A DNA stretch of 64,000 bases from an uncultured bacterium (GTDB lineage Bacteria; Planctomycetota; Phycisphaerae; Phycisphaerales; UBA1924), in contig CAILKP010000087.1 in NCBI GenBank assembly GCA_903834785.1, positions 1-64,000 of the forward strand, in the 5' to 3' direction. A program made the translations under genes and the position numbers. This document shows positions 7,411 through 15,925 of the stretch, piece after piece. Every line of letters starts with the position of its first letter. Within the stretch, counting starts at the first letter, position 1. Below the pieces are notes generated by a model. That model was not told where the DNA came from, searched no databases, and saw only the letters and a list, made by a program, of their open reading frames with translations.

Positions 7411-10143
7411 TCAGGTGCCCGAGGCCACACTCGCGGCGACGACGGCGTCGCCGTCGTTGAGGGAGACGACGCGGACGCCCTGGGTGGCGCGGCCGGTCTG
7501 GCGGATGTCGGCGGCCTTCATGCGGACGAGCTGGCCGTCCTTGGTGACGACGATGAGGTCGTCGGACTCATGGATGGCGATGGCGGCGACGGAGCGGCCG
7601 TTGCGTTCGCTGGTGGCGATGTCGGCGCGGCCCTTGCCGCCGCGGGACTGGGAGCGCATCTTGCCGGTCTCGGGCTGGACGCGGTACTCGTCGATGGCGG
7701 TGCGCTTGCCGTAGCCGTTGACGGTGATGGTCAGCAGCTGGAGCGTGGGGTCGGCGGTGATGGAGTCACCATCGGCATCCTTGCTCATGGGCACGCGGAC
7801 CGCGCCGATGACCGTGTCGGTGTCGCCGAGCTCGATGCCCTTGACGCCCGCGGCGGAGCGGCCCATTTCGCGGGCATCATCCTCGGCGAAGCGGATGCTC
7901 ATGCCGCCGGCGGTGACCAGCAGCACATCGTCGCTGCCGCTGGTGAGCACGACATCGAGCAGGGAGTCGCCGGGCTTGATATCAACAGCGATCAGGCCGC
8001 TCTTGTTGACGTTCATGTAGGCCTTGAGGGCGGTCCGCTTGACGATGCCCTGGCTGGAGACGAAGACGAGGTACTGGCTGCCTTCCTCGAAGTTCTTGAC
8101 CGCCAGGTACGCGCAGGCCTTCTCACCGGCCTTGAGGTCGATGATGTTGACCAGGGGGCGGCCCTTGGCGGTGCGGTCCATCTCGGGGAGCTCGAAGGCC
8201 TTGTTCTTAAAGACGCGGCCGGTGTTGGTGAAGATCAGCAGGTCGTCGTGGCTGGAGCAGGCCATGACGTGCTCGATGTAGTCGTCATCCTTGCTGGTGC
8301 CGGCGATGATGCCCTTGCCGCCGCGGCCCTGGGTGCGGTAGGTTTCCAGCGGGACGCGCTTGGCGTAGCCCTGGTGGCTGATGGTGACGGCCACATCATG
8401 CACGGGGATGAGCGCGGCCATGTTGAAGCCCTCATCGGCGGCTTCCTGGATCTCGGTCAGGCGCGGGGTGTTGAAGCGGGCCATCATCTCGCGGCAGTCG
8501 GCCTTGATCAGGAGCATGACCTCGCGGATGTCGCCCAGGATCTGCTCGTAGCGCTCGATTTCGGCGGAGATCTGGCGGTATTCGTCGGTGAGCTTCTCGA
8601 TTTCCAGGCCGGTGAGCTGGATGAGGCGCATGGCGCCGATGGCCTCGGCCTGAATCCGGGAGAGGGCGACGCCGGCCTGCCCGGCGGTGGCGGCGTTGGC
8701 CAGCAGCTTGAGCAAGCGCGGCGGGATCATGGGGGCAAAGGGGTGGCCCGCGGGGATGGAGAAGCGGCGCTCCATGAGCTTCTCGATGGCCTCGTTACGC
8801 GTGCGTGAGGAGCGGATGAGGCGGATGACCTCATCGATATCGCAGACCGCGTAGATGAGACCTTCGAGCACGTGGGCCTTCTTGCGGGCCTCACCAAGCA
8901 GGAACATGGTCCGGCGGCGGATGACATCGACGCGGTGGTCGATGTAGTGGCGGATCATCTCCTTGAGCGAGAGCGTGCGCGGCTGGCGGTTGACCAGCGC
9001 GATGTTCTGCATCGAGACGTTCTGCTGCAGCGAGGTGTACTCGTAGAGCTGCTTTTCGACCACGCCGGGGTCGGCGTTTTTCTTGAGCTCGATGACGACG
9101 CGGACGGGGTCCTTGCTGTTGGACTCGTTGTACGCATCGGCGATGTCGACGATGCGGTCGTCACCGGCGGCTTCCTTGAGCTGCTCGACGAGCAGGGTGA
9201 TCGAGACGTTGTACGGCAGCTGGGTGATGACCAGCTGCTGGCGGTCCTTGCTGCCGGGGACGGTCTGGGCATCGACCTTGCCGCGGACGGTGACCTTGCC
9301 GCGGCCGGTGGAGTAGGCCTCGATGATTCCGGAGCGGCCGAGGATGGTGCCGCCGGTGGGGAAATCGGGGCCCTTGATGCCGCGGATCAGGACGTTGCCC
9401 TTGTCATCGACCACATCGGTCATGAGCTCGAGCAGGGAGATCTCGGGGTTGTCGATGGTGCGGATGATGGCGCCCAGAACCTCCAGCGGGTTGTTGGGGG
9501 CGATGCTGGTGGCCATGCCGACGGCGATGCCGACGGCGCCGTTGATCATGAGGTTGGGGAACTTGCCGGGCAGGACGGTGGGCTCGATGCGGGTGTCGTC
9601 GTAGTTGGCCTGCATGTCGCAGGTGCCCAGCGTGATGTCCTCGAGCATGAAGGCGGCGGCGGGGGCCATGCGGGCCTCGGTGTACCGCATGGCGGCCGGC
9701 GGGTCGGGCTGGATGGAGCCGAAGTTGCCCTGGGGATCGACCATGGTGGTGCGCATGCGCCAGTTCTGGGCCATGTTGACCAGCGTGCCGTAGAGCGCAC
9801 CGTCGCCGTGGGGGTGGTAGTTACCCATGACTTCGCCGACGATCTTGGCGCACTTGAGGTGCTTCTTGCCGGGGGTGAGGCGGAGCTCGTGCATGCCAAA
9901 GAGCAGGCGGCGCTGGCTGGGCTTGAGGCCGTCACGGACATCGGGCAGGGCCCGGTCCATGATGGTGCTCATGGCGTAGGTGAGGTAGGAATCCTGGAGC
10001 TCGCGCTCGATGCGCATGTCCACAATGTGGCCCAGGCCGGAGAGACTGGCGGCCGATGGCGCGGGGTTGCCCGGGGTGCCGGGATTGGGCGAGGAAGGGG
10101 GCAGGGAACCGCCGGAGCTGGGATCAGAAGGTGTGCTGGACAT
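7411..10143 (-). CDS. gyrA: DNA gyrase subunit A
   Basis: Gyrase A cuts and rejoins DNA in the A2B2 enzyme that introduces negative supercoils. The 910-residue product matches E. coli GyrA along its length: [19 protein letters not shown] (110-114), QGNFGSI, the catalytic Tyr in RYTEAR (Tyr154), and a six-bladed C-terminal domain with the GyrA box QGRGGKG, which separates gyrase from topoisomerase IV. The positions equal to E. coli Ser83 and Asp87 are both Gly (HGDGALYGT). I chose the ATG at 10143; the frame stays open to 10320 but that part is low-complexity and would overlap the divergent decarboxylase. The first ~35 residues are a Pro/Ser/Gly tail. gyrB is not in the window. Confidence 0.96.
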   Translation of the reverse strand: MSSTPSDPSSGGSLPPSSPNPGTPGNPAPSAASLSGLGHIVDMRIERELQDSYLTYAMSTIMDRALPDVRDGLKPSQRRLLFGMHELRLTPGKKHLKCAKIVGEVMGNYHPHGDGALYGTLVNMAQNWRMRTTMVDPQGNFGSIQPDPPAAMRYTEARMAPAAAFMLEDITLGTCDMQANYDDTRIEPTVLPGKFPNLMINGAVGIAVGMATSIAPNNPLEVLGAIIRTIDNPEISLLELMTDVVDDKGNVLIRGIKGPDFPTGGTILGRSGIIEAYSTGRGKVTVRGKVDAQTVPGSKDRQQLVITQLPYNVSITLLVEQLKEAAGDDRIVDIADAYNESNSKDPVRVVIELKKNADPGVVEKQLYEYTSLQQNVSMQNIALVNRQPRTLSLKEMIRHYIDHRVDVIRRRTMFLLGEARKKAHVLEGLIYAVCDIDEVIRLIRSSRTRNEAIEKLMERRFSIPAGHPFAPMIPPRLLKLLANAATAGQAGVALSRIQAEAIGAMRLIQLTGLEIEKLTDEYRQISAEIERYEQILGDIREVMLLIKADCREMMARFNTPRLTEIQEAADEGFNMAALIPVHDVAVTISHQGYAKRVPLETYRTQGRGGKGIIAGTSKDDDYIEHVMACSSHDDLLIFTNTGRVFKNKAFELPEMDRTAKGRPLVNIIDLKAGEKACAYLAVKNFEEGSQYLVFVSSQGIVKRTALKAYMNVNKSGLIAVDIKPGDSLLDVVLTSGSDDVLLVTAGGMSIRFAEDDAREMGRSAAGVKGIELGDTDTVIGAVRVPMSKDADGDSITADPTLQLLTITVNGYGKRTAIDEYRVQPETGKMRSQSRGGKGRADIATSERNGRSVAAIAIHESDDLIVVTKDGQLVRMKAADIRQTGRATQGVRVVSLNDGDAVVAASVASGT

Positions 10144-10312
10144 TGGCGGCAAAGGGTAGTTCGGGCGGGTGCGGCGGGGGGAAAACAGGACAAAAGAGGA
10201 GGGAGGAAAGTGACAAGGAAAGGCGGGGGGCGAGGGGGGTGGAAGCAGATAAAAGGGGAAAGAGCAAAGGGGAAAGGAAAGGCAGAAGGCGGAGGGGTGC
10301 AACGATGGCCGC

Positions 10313-11935
10313 ATGAGCAACGGTGACAGACCGGGACATGGCGTCAGCGGCGGGGCAGGCGGCGCGGGAGGGGCGGGAGGGGCGGGGGGAGCACTTCCCC
10401 CCCACTTTGATCTTGACGGGTTCCGGCGGGATGGGCATGCGATGATCGAGTGGATCGCGGCGTACTGGCAGCAGTTGCAGGCCGAGCCGGGGCGGCATCC
10501 GGTGATGAGTCAGGTGGTGCCGGGGCAGGTGCGCGAGGCGCTTGCCGCGGCGGGGGTGGCGGGAGCGGTGCCGGAACAGGGGCGGCCGTTTGCGGAGGTC
10601 TTTGAGGCGACGGCGGGGGCGATCATGCCGGGGATCACGCACTGGCAGGCGCCGGGGTTCTTTGCATTCTTTCCGGCCAATGCCTCGCCACCGGCGGTGC
10701 TGGGCGAACTGATGAGTGCGGGCTTGGGCGTCAACGGGATGCTGTGGGCGACCAGCCCGGCGTGCACGGAGCTGGAGCAGCAGGTGCTGGACCAGCTTGG
10801 CGAGTTGTGCGGGCTGCCGGAGAAGTTCCTGTTTGGGGAAGGAGGGGCGGGAGGGGTGGGAGAGGCGGGAGGGGCGAGTGCCAAAGGCGGGGCGGTGATT
10901 CAGGGCACGGCCAGTGAGGCCGCGGTGGTGGCGATGGTGGCCGCACGCAAGCGGGCCAGTGAGCGCACGCCGGGGGCCAGGCCGGTGGTGTACTGCTCGA
11001 GCCAGGCGCACTCGTCGATCGTCAAGGCGGCGATGATCTGCGGGATTGCCAGTGGGCCGGAGGACCATGCCGCGGTGCGGCAGATTGAGGTGGACGCCAG
11101 CCGCGCCATGCGGACGGACCTGCTGGAGCGGGCGATGGCCGAGGATGCCGCGGCAGGGCGGGTGCCGTGCATGGTGACGGCAACGCTGGGAACGACCAGC
11201 TCGCTGGCGTTTGATGACTTGCCCGCGGTGGCGGCTGCAGCCGGGCGGCACGGGGCGTGGGTGCATGTGGACTCGGCCATGGCGGGGGCGGCGACGGTGT
11301 GCCCGGAGTATCGCTGGATGCTGCGCGGCCTGGAGCTGGCCGACAGCTACTGCTTCAACCCGCACAAGTGGCTGCTGGTGAACTTTGACTGCGACTGCCT
11401 GTATGTTGCGGATCGCGCGGCGATTACCTCGGCGCTGTCCATCACGCCGGAGTACCTGAAGAACGCCGCCAGTGCGGCAGGGGCGGTAGTGGATTACCGC
11501 GACTGGCAGGTGCCGCTGGGCAGGCGGTTCCGGGCCCTGAAGCTGCACTTTGTGCTGCAGACCTACGGGGCCGAGGGGCTGCGGGCGTACATCCGCGAGC
11601 ATGTGCGGCTGGGCGGGGTGTTTGCCGACCTGGTGCGGGCGGACACGCGGTTTGAACTGGTGGACCACAGCCGCAGGATGAACCTGGTGTGCTTCCGGCC
11701 CTCGCCGCGGCCGGGCGAGACGCCGGCGCAGACCGATGTGCGGGCCAAGGGCCTGCTGGATGCGGTTAACCGCGGCGGCGCGGCGTATCTGACGCACACG
11801 GTGATTCCGTTTGTCACCCCTGGTGATGCCAGCGTGCGGACGGTGCTGCGGATGTCGATCGGCTCGACCTTCACGCAGGAGCGGCACGTGCGCGAGGCGT
11901 GGGCGGAGATTGGGCGGCGGCTGGGTGACATCTAA
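10313..11935 (+). CDS. PLP-dependent aromatic-L-amino-acid-type decarboxylase (group II)
   Basis: This 540-residue protein belongs to the PLP-dependent group II decarboxylases (DOPA, tyrosine, tryptophan decarboxylases). It shows the PLP-stacking His in SSQAHSS (His233), the PLP-N1 Asp in HVDSAMAG (Asp320), the Schiff-base Lys in FNPHKW (Lys352), the catalytic-loop Tyr (ITPEYLKN, Tyr381) and DYRDWQVPLGRRFRALKL. Keeping that Tyr argues for decarboxylation rather than aldehyde synthase activity. In animal and plant members the motif is VDAAYAG; here it is VDSAMAG, so the substrate cannot be named. Two Gly-rich inserts (residues 13-27 and about 176-189) come from GGAGGGGCG repeats. It is divergent from gyrA and convergent with the thiolase 20 bp away. 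Confidence 0.87.
   Translation: MSNGDRPGHGVSGGAGGAGGAGGAGGALPPHFDLDGFRRDGHAMIEWIAAYWQQLQAEPGRHPVMSQVVPGQVREALAAAGVAGAVPEQGRPFAEVFEATAGAIMPGITHWQAPGFFAFFPANASPPAVLGELMSAGLGVNGMLWATSPACTELEQQVLDQLGELCGLPEKFLFGEGGAGGVGEAGGASAKGGAVIQGTASEAAVVAMVAARKRASERTPGARPVVYCSSQAHSSIVKAAMICGIASGPEDHAAVRQIEVDASRAMRTDLLERAMAEDAAAGRVPCMVTATLGTTSSLAFDDLPAVAAAAGRHGAWVHVDSAMAGAATVCPEYRWMLRGLELADSYCFNPHKWLLVNFDCDCLYVADRAAITSALSITPEYLKNAASAAGAVVDYRDWQVPLGRRFRALKLHFVLQTYGAEGLRAYIREHVRLGGVFADLVRADTRFELVDHSRRMNLVCFRPSPRPGETPAQTDVRAKGLLDAVNRGGAAYLTHTVIPFVTPGDASVRTVLRMSIGSTFTQERHVREAWAEIGRRLGDI
10349..10393. repeat. In-frame GGAGGGGCG repeat, decarboxylase N-terminus
   Basis: Tandem GGAGGGGCG-like nonamers encode SGGAGGAGGAGGAGGA near the N-terminus of the decarboxylase. 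The tract is in frame and adds no conserved residue. Confidence 0.7.
10837..10878. repeat. In-frame GGAGGGGCG repeat, decarboxylase loop
   Basis: A second tract in the same gene encodes GEGGAGGVGEAGGA in the loop just before the conserved VIQGTASEA segment, where relatives have a short Gly-rich turn. Confidence 0.65.
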
Positions 11936-11955
11936 AGCGGACGCGGCAAGCCGGG

Positions 11956-13155
11956 CTAGCGGGCACGCTCGAGCATGATCGCCGTGCCCTGGCCGACGCC
12001 GATGCACATGGTGCACAGGGCGGTGCGGAGGTTGCCCGCAACCAACTGGCGTGCGGCGGTGCCGACCAGGCGGGCACCGGTCATGCCCAGGGGGTGCCCC
12101 AGGGCGATGGCGCCGCCCCAGCGGTTGACGCGCGGGTCATCATCGGCGATTTCCAGGCCCCGCAGGCAGGCGACGGCCTGGGCGGCGAAGGCCTCGTTGA
12201 GCTCGATGAGGTCGAGATCGGCCACCGAGCGGCCCAGGCGGGCGAGGAGCTTGCGCGTGGCGGGCACGGGGCCGATGCCCATGCGGCCGGGCTCGACCCC
12301 TGCCGCGGCGGAACCGACGATGCGGGCCAGCGGGGTGAGGTTGAAGCGGCTGATGGCGGATTCGGAGGCGATGAGCAGTGCGGCGGCGCCATCATTGATG
12401 CCGGTGGCGTTGCCGGCGGTGACGGTGCCGGTGGGGCGGGTGATGGGCTTGAGCGTGGCGAGCTTGGCCGCATCGGTGTTGCGGGGGTGCTCGTCGGTGG
12501 TCACGGGCGCGGGGTCTTTGCCGGGCGGGGTGATGGGCAGGATCTCGGCGGCCAGCACGCCGGCGGCCTGGGCGTGGGCGGCCTTGTTCTGGCTTGCGGC
12601 GGCGAAGCGGTCCTGATCCTGGCGCGAGATGCCGCACTCGGCGGCGACGGTTTCGGCGGTGTCGGCGAGGTTGTCGACGCCCCACATGGTGCGCATGGCG
12701 GGGTTGATGAAGCGCCAGCCGAGGGTGGAGTCGTGGATCTCGGCCTGGCGAGAGAAGGCCTCCATCGGCTTGGGCATGACCAGCGGGGCGCGGGACATGC
12801 TCTCGATGCCGCCGGCGATGAGCAAGTCGGCCTCACCGGCGATGATGGCGCGGGCGGCTTGGGAGACGGCCTCCATGCCGGAACCGCAGAGGCGGTTGAC
12901 GGTGACGCCGGGGACACTGGCGGGCAGGCCGGCGAGCAACAGGGCCATGCGGGCGATGTTGCGGTTGTCTTCACCGGCCTGATTGGCGCAGCCGAGGAGA
13001 ACATCATCCAGACGCTCCCAATCCAGCGCGTAGCGCTGGCGGAGTGCGGCGATGGGTGCCGCGGCGAGGTCATCGGTACGGATGCGGGCCAGCGCGCCGC
13101 CGTAGCGGCCGATGGGCGTGCGGATGTAGTCGCAGATGAAGGCGTGGCGGGTCAT
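11956..13155 (-). CDS. pcaF: Thiolase, 3-oxoadipyl-CoA thiolase (PcaF) type
   Basis: Thiolases cleave a 3-ketoacyl-CoA with CoA to acetyl-CoA and a shortened acyl-CoA. This 399-residue protein has the nucleophile Cys in NRLCGSGM, the His in GGAIALGHPLGMTGAR, the second Cys in CTMCIGVGQG, and NEAFAAQ. The stretch STLGWRFINPAM, followed by GVDNLADTAE, resembles beta-ketoadipyl-CoA thiolases (PcaF/PaaJ) more than acetoacetyl-CoA thiolases; that assignment is by eye. It is the last gene of the minus-strand operon, 27 bp after the aminotransferase. It would release acetyl-CoA and, from 3-oxoadipyl-CoA, succinyl-CoA. No ring-cleavage pca genes lie nearby. Confidence 0.9.
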   Translation of the reverse strand: MTRHAFICDYIRTPIGRYGGALARIRTDDLAAAPIAALRQRYALDWERLDDVLLGCANQAGEDNRNIARMALLLAGLPASVPGVTVNRLCGSGMEAVSQAARAIIAGEADLLIAGGIESMSRAPLVMPKPMEAFSRQAEIHDSTLGWRFINPAMRTMWGVDNLADTAETVAAECGISRQDQDRFAAASQNKAAHAQAAGVLAAEILPITPPGKDPAPVTTDEHPRNTDAAKLATLKPITRPTGTVTAGNATGINDGAAALLIASESAISRFNLTPLARIVGSAAAGVEPGRMGIGPVPATRKLLARLGRSVADLDLIELNEAFAAQAVACLRGLEIADDDPRVNRWGGAIALGHPLGMTGARLVGTAARQLVAGNLRTALCTMCIGVGQGTAIMLERAR

Positions 13156-13182
13156 GGGCGGTCGCGGAGGGCGGGGGCGAGT

Positions 13183-14511
13183 TCAGCCGTGGGCGAGGGC
13201 GGCGGCGGGGTGGATGGCGCGGAATGCGCCGGCGAGCACATCGGTGAGATGATCGATGTCGGCGGCGGTCATGGCGGTGGAGAGCGCTCCCGAGCCGCTT
13301 TCGATGAGGATGACGCCGTGGTCGAAGGCGTAGTCGACGATGCCCTGCTTGATGGCGGCCATGGCAGGCGTGTGATACGCGGTGCGGTAATCCGTCGGCG
13401 GGGTTTCCATGGGGTGGATGCGGAACATCGAGCCGCCGCCGGTGATGCACAGCGGGACATCAGCATCAGCGATGGCCTGGGAGAGCTGGCGGCGGAGGCG
13501 ATCGGCCAGGGCGTTGAGCCGCTCGACGGCGGGGCGGTCAAAGTGGCGCATGGCCGTGAGGCCCGCGGTCATGGTGACGGGGTTGGCCGAGAAGGTGCCC
13601 GAGTGCGGGAAGAGCACGGGCTTGCGATTCGGGTTGAGGACGTCCATCACATCGGCCCGGCCGGCGAGGGCACCGACCGGGAAGCCGCCGCCGATGATCT
13701 TGCCCATGGCCGTGAGGTCCGGGCGGCGGGCGTACCACTCCTGTGCGCCGGTGTAGCCGGAGCGGAAGGTGATGACCTCATCGAAGACCATCAGTGCGCC
13801 GTTGCGGGCCGTCCAGTCGTGCAGGGAGTTGACAAACTCGGTGCAGGCGGGCATGAGGCCGACGCGGTGGGGCAGCGGGTCGATGAGGATGCAGGCGATC
13901 TGGTCGCGGTGACGATCGAGCAGGCGCAGGGCGCGGTCGGTGTCGTTAAAGGGCAGGACGATGACATCATCGAGCACGCCCTGCGGCGTGCCGTGGCAGA
14001 CGGGCGTGCTGGCCGGCGCATCGGCGGCGCCCCAGTCGGCGGGCGTGGCGGTCTGGCTCACCTCGGCGTAGTCATACGTGCCGTGGTAGGCGCCCTCGAC
14101 CTTGGCGACTTTGGGGCGGCTGGTGAAGGCTCGGGCGGCCTTGAGGGCGCACATGATGGCCTCGGTGCCGGAGTTGACAAAGCGGATGCGGTCAAAGCCG
14201 GGGACGCGGCTGGTCAGCAGTTCGGCGTACTGCACCTCGACCTCGGTGGCCAGGTTCCAGGCGGTGCCGCGATTGAGCTGCTGAGTCACGGCCTCAACGA
14301 CGGGGGCGAAGGCGTGGCCGTGGATGAGCGAGGCCATGTTGTTGGCAACATCGATGCGCTGGACACCCTCGATGTCGGTGATGGAGCAGCCGCTGGCGCG
14401 GGCGGCGTAGGCCGGGCAGGGCTTGCGGAGCACGGCGTTGCGGCTGACGCCGCCGGGCAGGACCTTGAGGGCACGCTGGTAGAGCTGCTGGCTTGGTGTG
14501 GGGTTGTTCAT
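13183..14511 (-). CDS. Class III PLP aminotransferase, glutamate-1-semialdehyde aminomutase/beta-amino acid aminotransferase-like
   Basis: A 442-residue fold-type I, class III aminotransferase. Marks are VNSGTEAIMCALKAAR, EGAYHG, FDEVITFR, and the Schiff-base Lys in MGKIIGGGFPVGALAGR. It resembles glutamate-1-semialdehyde aminomutase, and from memory it resembles still more the beta-phenylalanine aminotransferase of Variovorax (matching blocks LPFNDTDRA, FDEVITFR, HSGTFSANPVTMTAG). Heme biosynthesis is unlikely in this operon. A beta-amino acid : 2-oxo acid transaminase acting on the aminomutase product fits the context: it would give the beta-keto acid that the neighbouring CoA-transferase activates. 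The ATG at 14511 starts 2 nt after the pcaJ stop. It could still be a HemL paralogue of other function. Confidence 0.83.
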   Translation of the reverse strand: MNNPTPSQQLYQRALKVLPGGVSRNAVLRKPCPAYAARASGCSITDIEGVQRIDVANNMASLIHGHAFAPVVEAVTQQLNRGTAWNLATEVEVQYAELLTSRVPGFDRIRFVNSGTEAIMCALKAARAFTSRPKVAKVEGAYHGTYDYAEVSQTATPADWGAADAPASTPVCHGTPQGVLDDVIVLPFNDTDRALRLLDRHRDQIACILIDPLPHRVGLMPACTEFVNSLHDWTARNGALMVFDEVITFRSGYTGAQEWYARRPDLTAMGKIIGGGFPVGALAGRADVMDVLNPNRKPVLFPHSGTFSANPVTMTAGLTAMRHFDRPAVERLNALADRLRRQLSQAIADADVPLCITGGGSMFRIHPMETPPTDYRTAYHTPAMAAIKQGIVDYAFDHGVILIESGSGALSTAMTAADIDHLTDVLAGAFRAIHPAAALAHG

Positions 14512-14513
14512 GG

Positions 14514-15218
14514 TCAGGTCCGTGGGCAGGTTGGCGTGGCGGCAAAGTGCAGCGGGGCATCGGTCCAGCGCTGGAGCTCGCCCGCGGTCAGGCCGGGGGC
14601 CATCTCACGAACGGCGAAGCCGGCGGGGGTGATGGTGATGACCGCGAGGTTGGTGTAGATGCGGCTGACGACGCCGACACCCGTGAGCGGGTAGGTACAG
14701 GCGCGCAGGAGCTTGGGGCGGCCGTCGCGGGTGGTGTGCTCGGTCATGACCAGCACGCTCTTGACGCCGGCGACCAGGTCCATCGCGCCGCCGACGGCGG
14801 GGATGGCATCGGCTTGGCCGGTTGACCAGTTGGCCAGGTCACCGTTGCAGGCAACCTGCATGGCGCCGAGCACGCTGACATCAAGGTGGCCGCCGCGAAT
14901 CATGGCGAAGCTGTCGGCGTGGTGGAAGTAGGCGGCACCGGCGATCGCGGTGATGGGCTTCTTGCCGGCGTTGATGAGCTCGGGGTCTTCCTGGCACGGA
15001 GCCGGGGGCGGGCCGACGCCGAGCAGGCCGTTCTCGGTGTGCAGGATGAACTCACGACCAGCGGGGACGAAGCCGGCGACAAGCTCGGGGATGCCGATGC
15101 CCAGGTTGACGTACGCGCCGTTGGGGATATCGGCGGCGACCATGCGGGCCATGTGCTCGCGGCTCCAGCCGGGGGGCGGGAGGGAGGATGAGGACGGAGA
15201 TGCGGCTGCGCTGCTCAT
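14514..15218 (-). CDS. pcaJ: 3-oxoacid CoA-transferase subunit B (PcaJ type)
   Basis: Beta subunit of a heterodimeric CoA-transferase that moves CoA from succinyl-CoA to a 3-oxo acid. It carries the catalytic Glu in HTENGLLGVGP, then LINAGKKPITA, PAVGGAMDLVAGVKSV and CTYPLTGVGVVSRIYTNLAV, patterns of PcaJ/ScoB. The 234 residues are slightly longer than usual because of a Ser/Pro-rich N-terminal stretch of about 17. The start ATG overlaps the pcaI stop by 4 nt. I favour 3-oxoadipate as the acceptor because subunit A and the thiolase are also closest to the Pca forms, but acetoacetate cannot be excluded by eye. Confidence 0.9.
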   Translation of the reverse strand: MSSAAASPSSSSLPPPGWSREHMARMVAADIPNGAYVNLGIGIPELVAGFVPAGREFILHTENGLLGVGPPPAPCQEDPELINAGKKPITAIAGAAYFHHADSFAMIRGGHLDVSVLGAMQVACNGDLANWSTGQADAIPAVGGAMDLVAGVKSVLVMTEHTTRDGRPKLLRACTYPLTGVGVVSRIYTNLAVITITPAGFAVREMAPGLTAGELQRWTDAPLHFAATPTCPRT

Positions 15219-15925
15219 GGGTACACCGCCCCCTGTTTGACCAGGTGCGATTCCTGTACGGGCTCGGCGACATGGACCACGCGCTGGACGAAGATGCCGG
15301 GCGTGACGACGGACTCGGGGTCGATCTGGCCGGGCTCAACAATGCGGCGGACCTGGGCGATGGCGCAGCGGGCGGCCATGCACATGATGGGGCCGAAGTT
15401 GCGGGCGGTGCGCGAGTACGTGAGGTTGCCGTAGCGGTCGGCGCGATCGGCCCGCACCAGGGCGAAGTCGGCGGTCAGCGCGTGCTCGAGGATGTAGTCG
15501 CGTCCGGAAAACGAGCGGACCTCCTTACCGGCGGCGAGCTGCGTGCCCACGGCTGAGGGGGTGAAGAAGGCGGGGATGCCGGCACCGCCGGCGCGGATGC
15601 GCTCGGCCAGTGTGCCCTGGGGGACGAGTTCGAGCTCGATGCGGCCGGCGCGGTAGAGCTCCGGGAAGACCATGGAGTTGGCCGAGCGCGGGTAGGAGCA
15701 GATGACCTTGGCCACGCGTCCGGCGGCGATGAGCGCGGCCAAGCCCACGCGGCCGGAGCCGGTGTTGTTGCTGATGACCGTCAGCTCGCGCGGGCCGAGA
15801 TCGATCAGCCCGTGGATGAGCTCGATGGGGCTGCCGGCTTCGCCGAAGCCGCCGATCATGACCGAGGCACCATCGCGGATGCCGGAGAGGGCCTCGGGCA
15901 GTGAGGTGACGCGTTTATCGATCAT
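15215..15925 (-). CDS. pcaI: 3-oxoacid CoA-transferase subunit A (PcaI type)
   Basis: Alpha subunit partner of the adjacent PcaJ-like protein, 236 residues. It shows MIGGFGEAGSP, the SNNTGSG turn, LELVPQGTLAERIRAGGAG and FGPIMCMAA with ITPGIF-like VVTPGIFVQRVV near the end. VAKVICSYPRSANSMVF and YSRTARNFGPIM are closer to 3-oxoadipate CoA-transferase than to the acetoacetate enzyme. The ATG at 15925 overlaps the aminomutase stop by 4 nt (ATGA), so the two are translationally coupled. An open frame continues upstream inside the aminomutase gene, but that part is an out-of-frame shadow. Confidence 0.9.
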   Translation of the reverse strand: MIDKRVTSLPEALSGIRDGASVMIGGFGEAGSPIELIHGLIDLGPRELTVISNNTGSGRVGLAALIAAGRVAKVICSYPRSANSMVFPELYRAGRIELELVPQGTLAERIRAGGAGIPAFFTPSAVGTQLAAGKEVRSFSGRDYILEHALTADFALVRADRADRYGNLTYSRTARNFGPIMCMAARCAIAQVRRIVEPGQIDPESVVTPGIFVQRVVHVAEPVQESHLVKQGAVYP

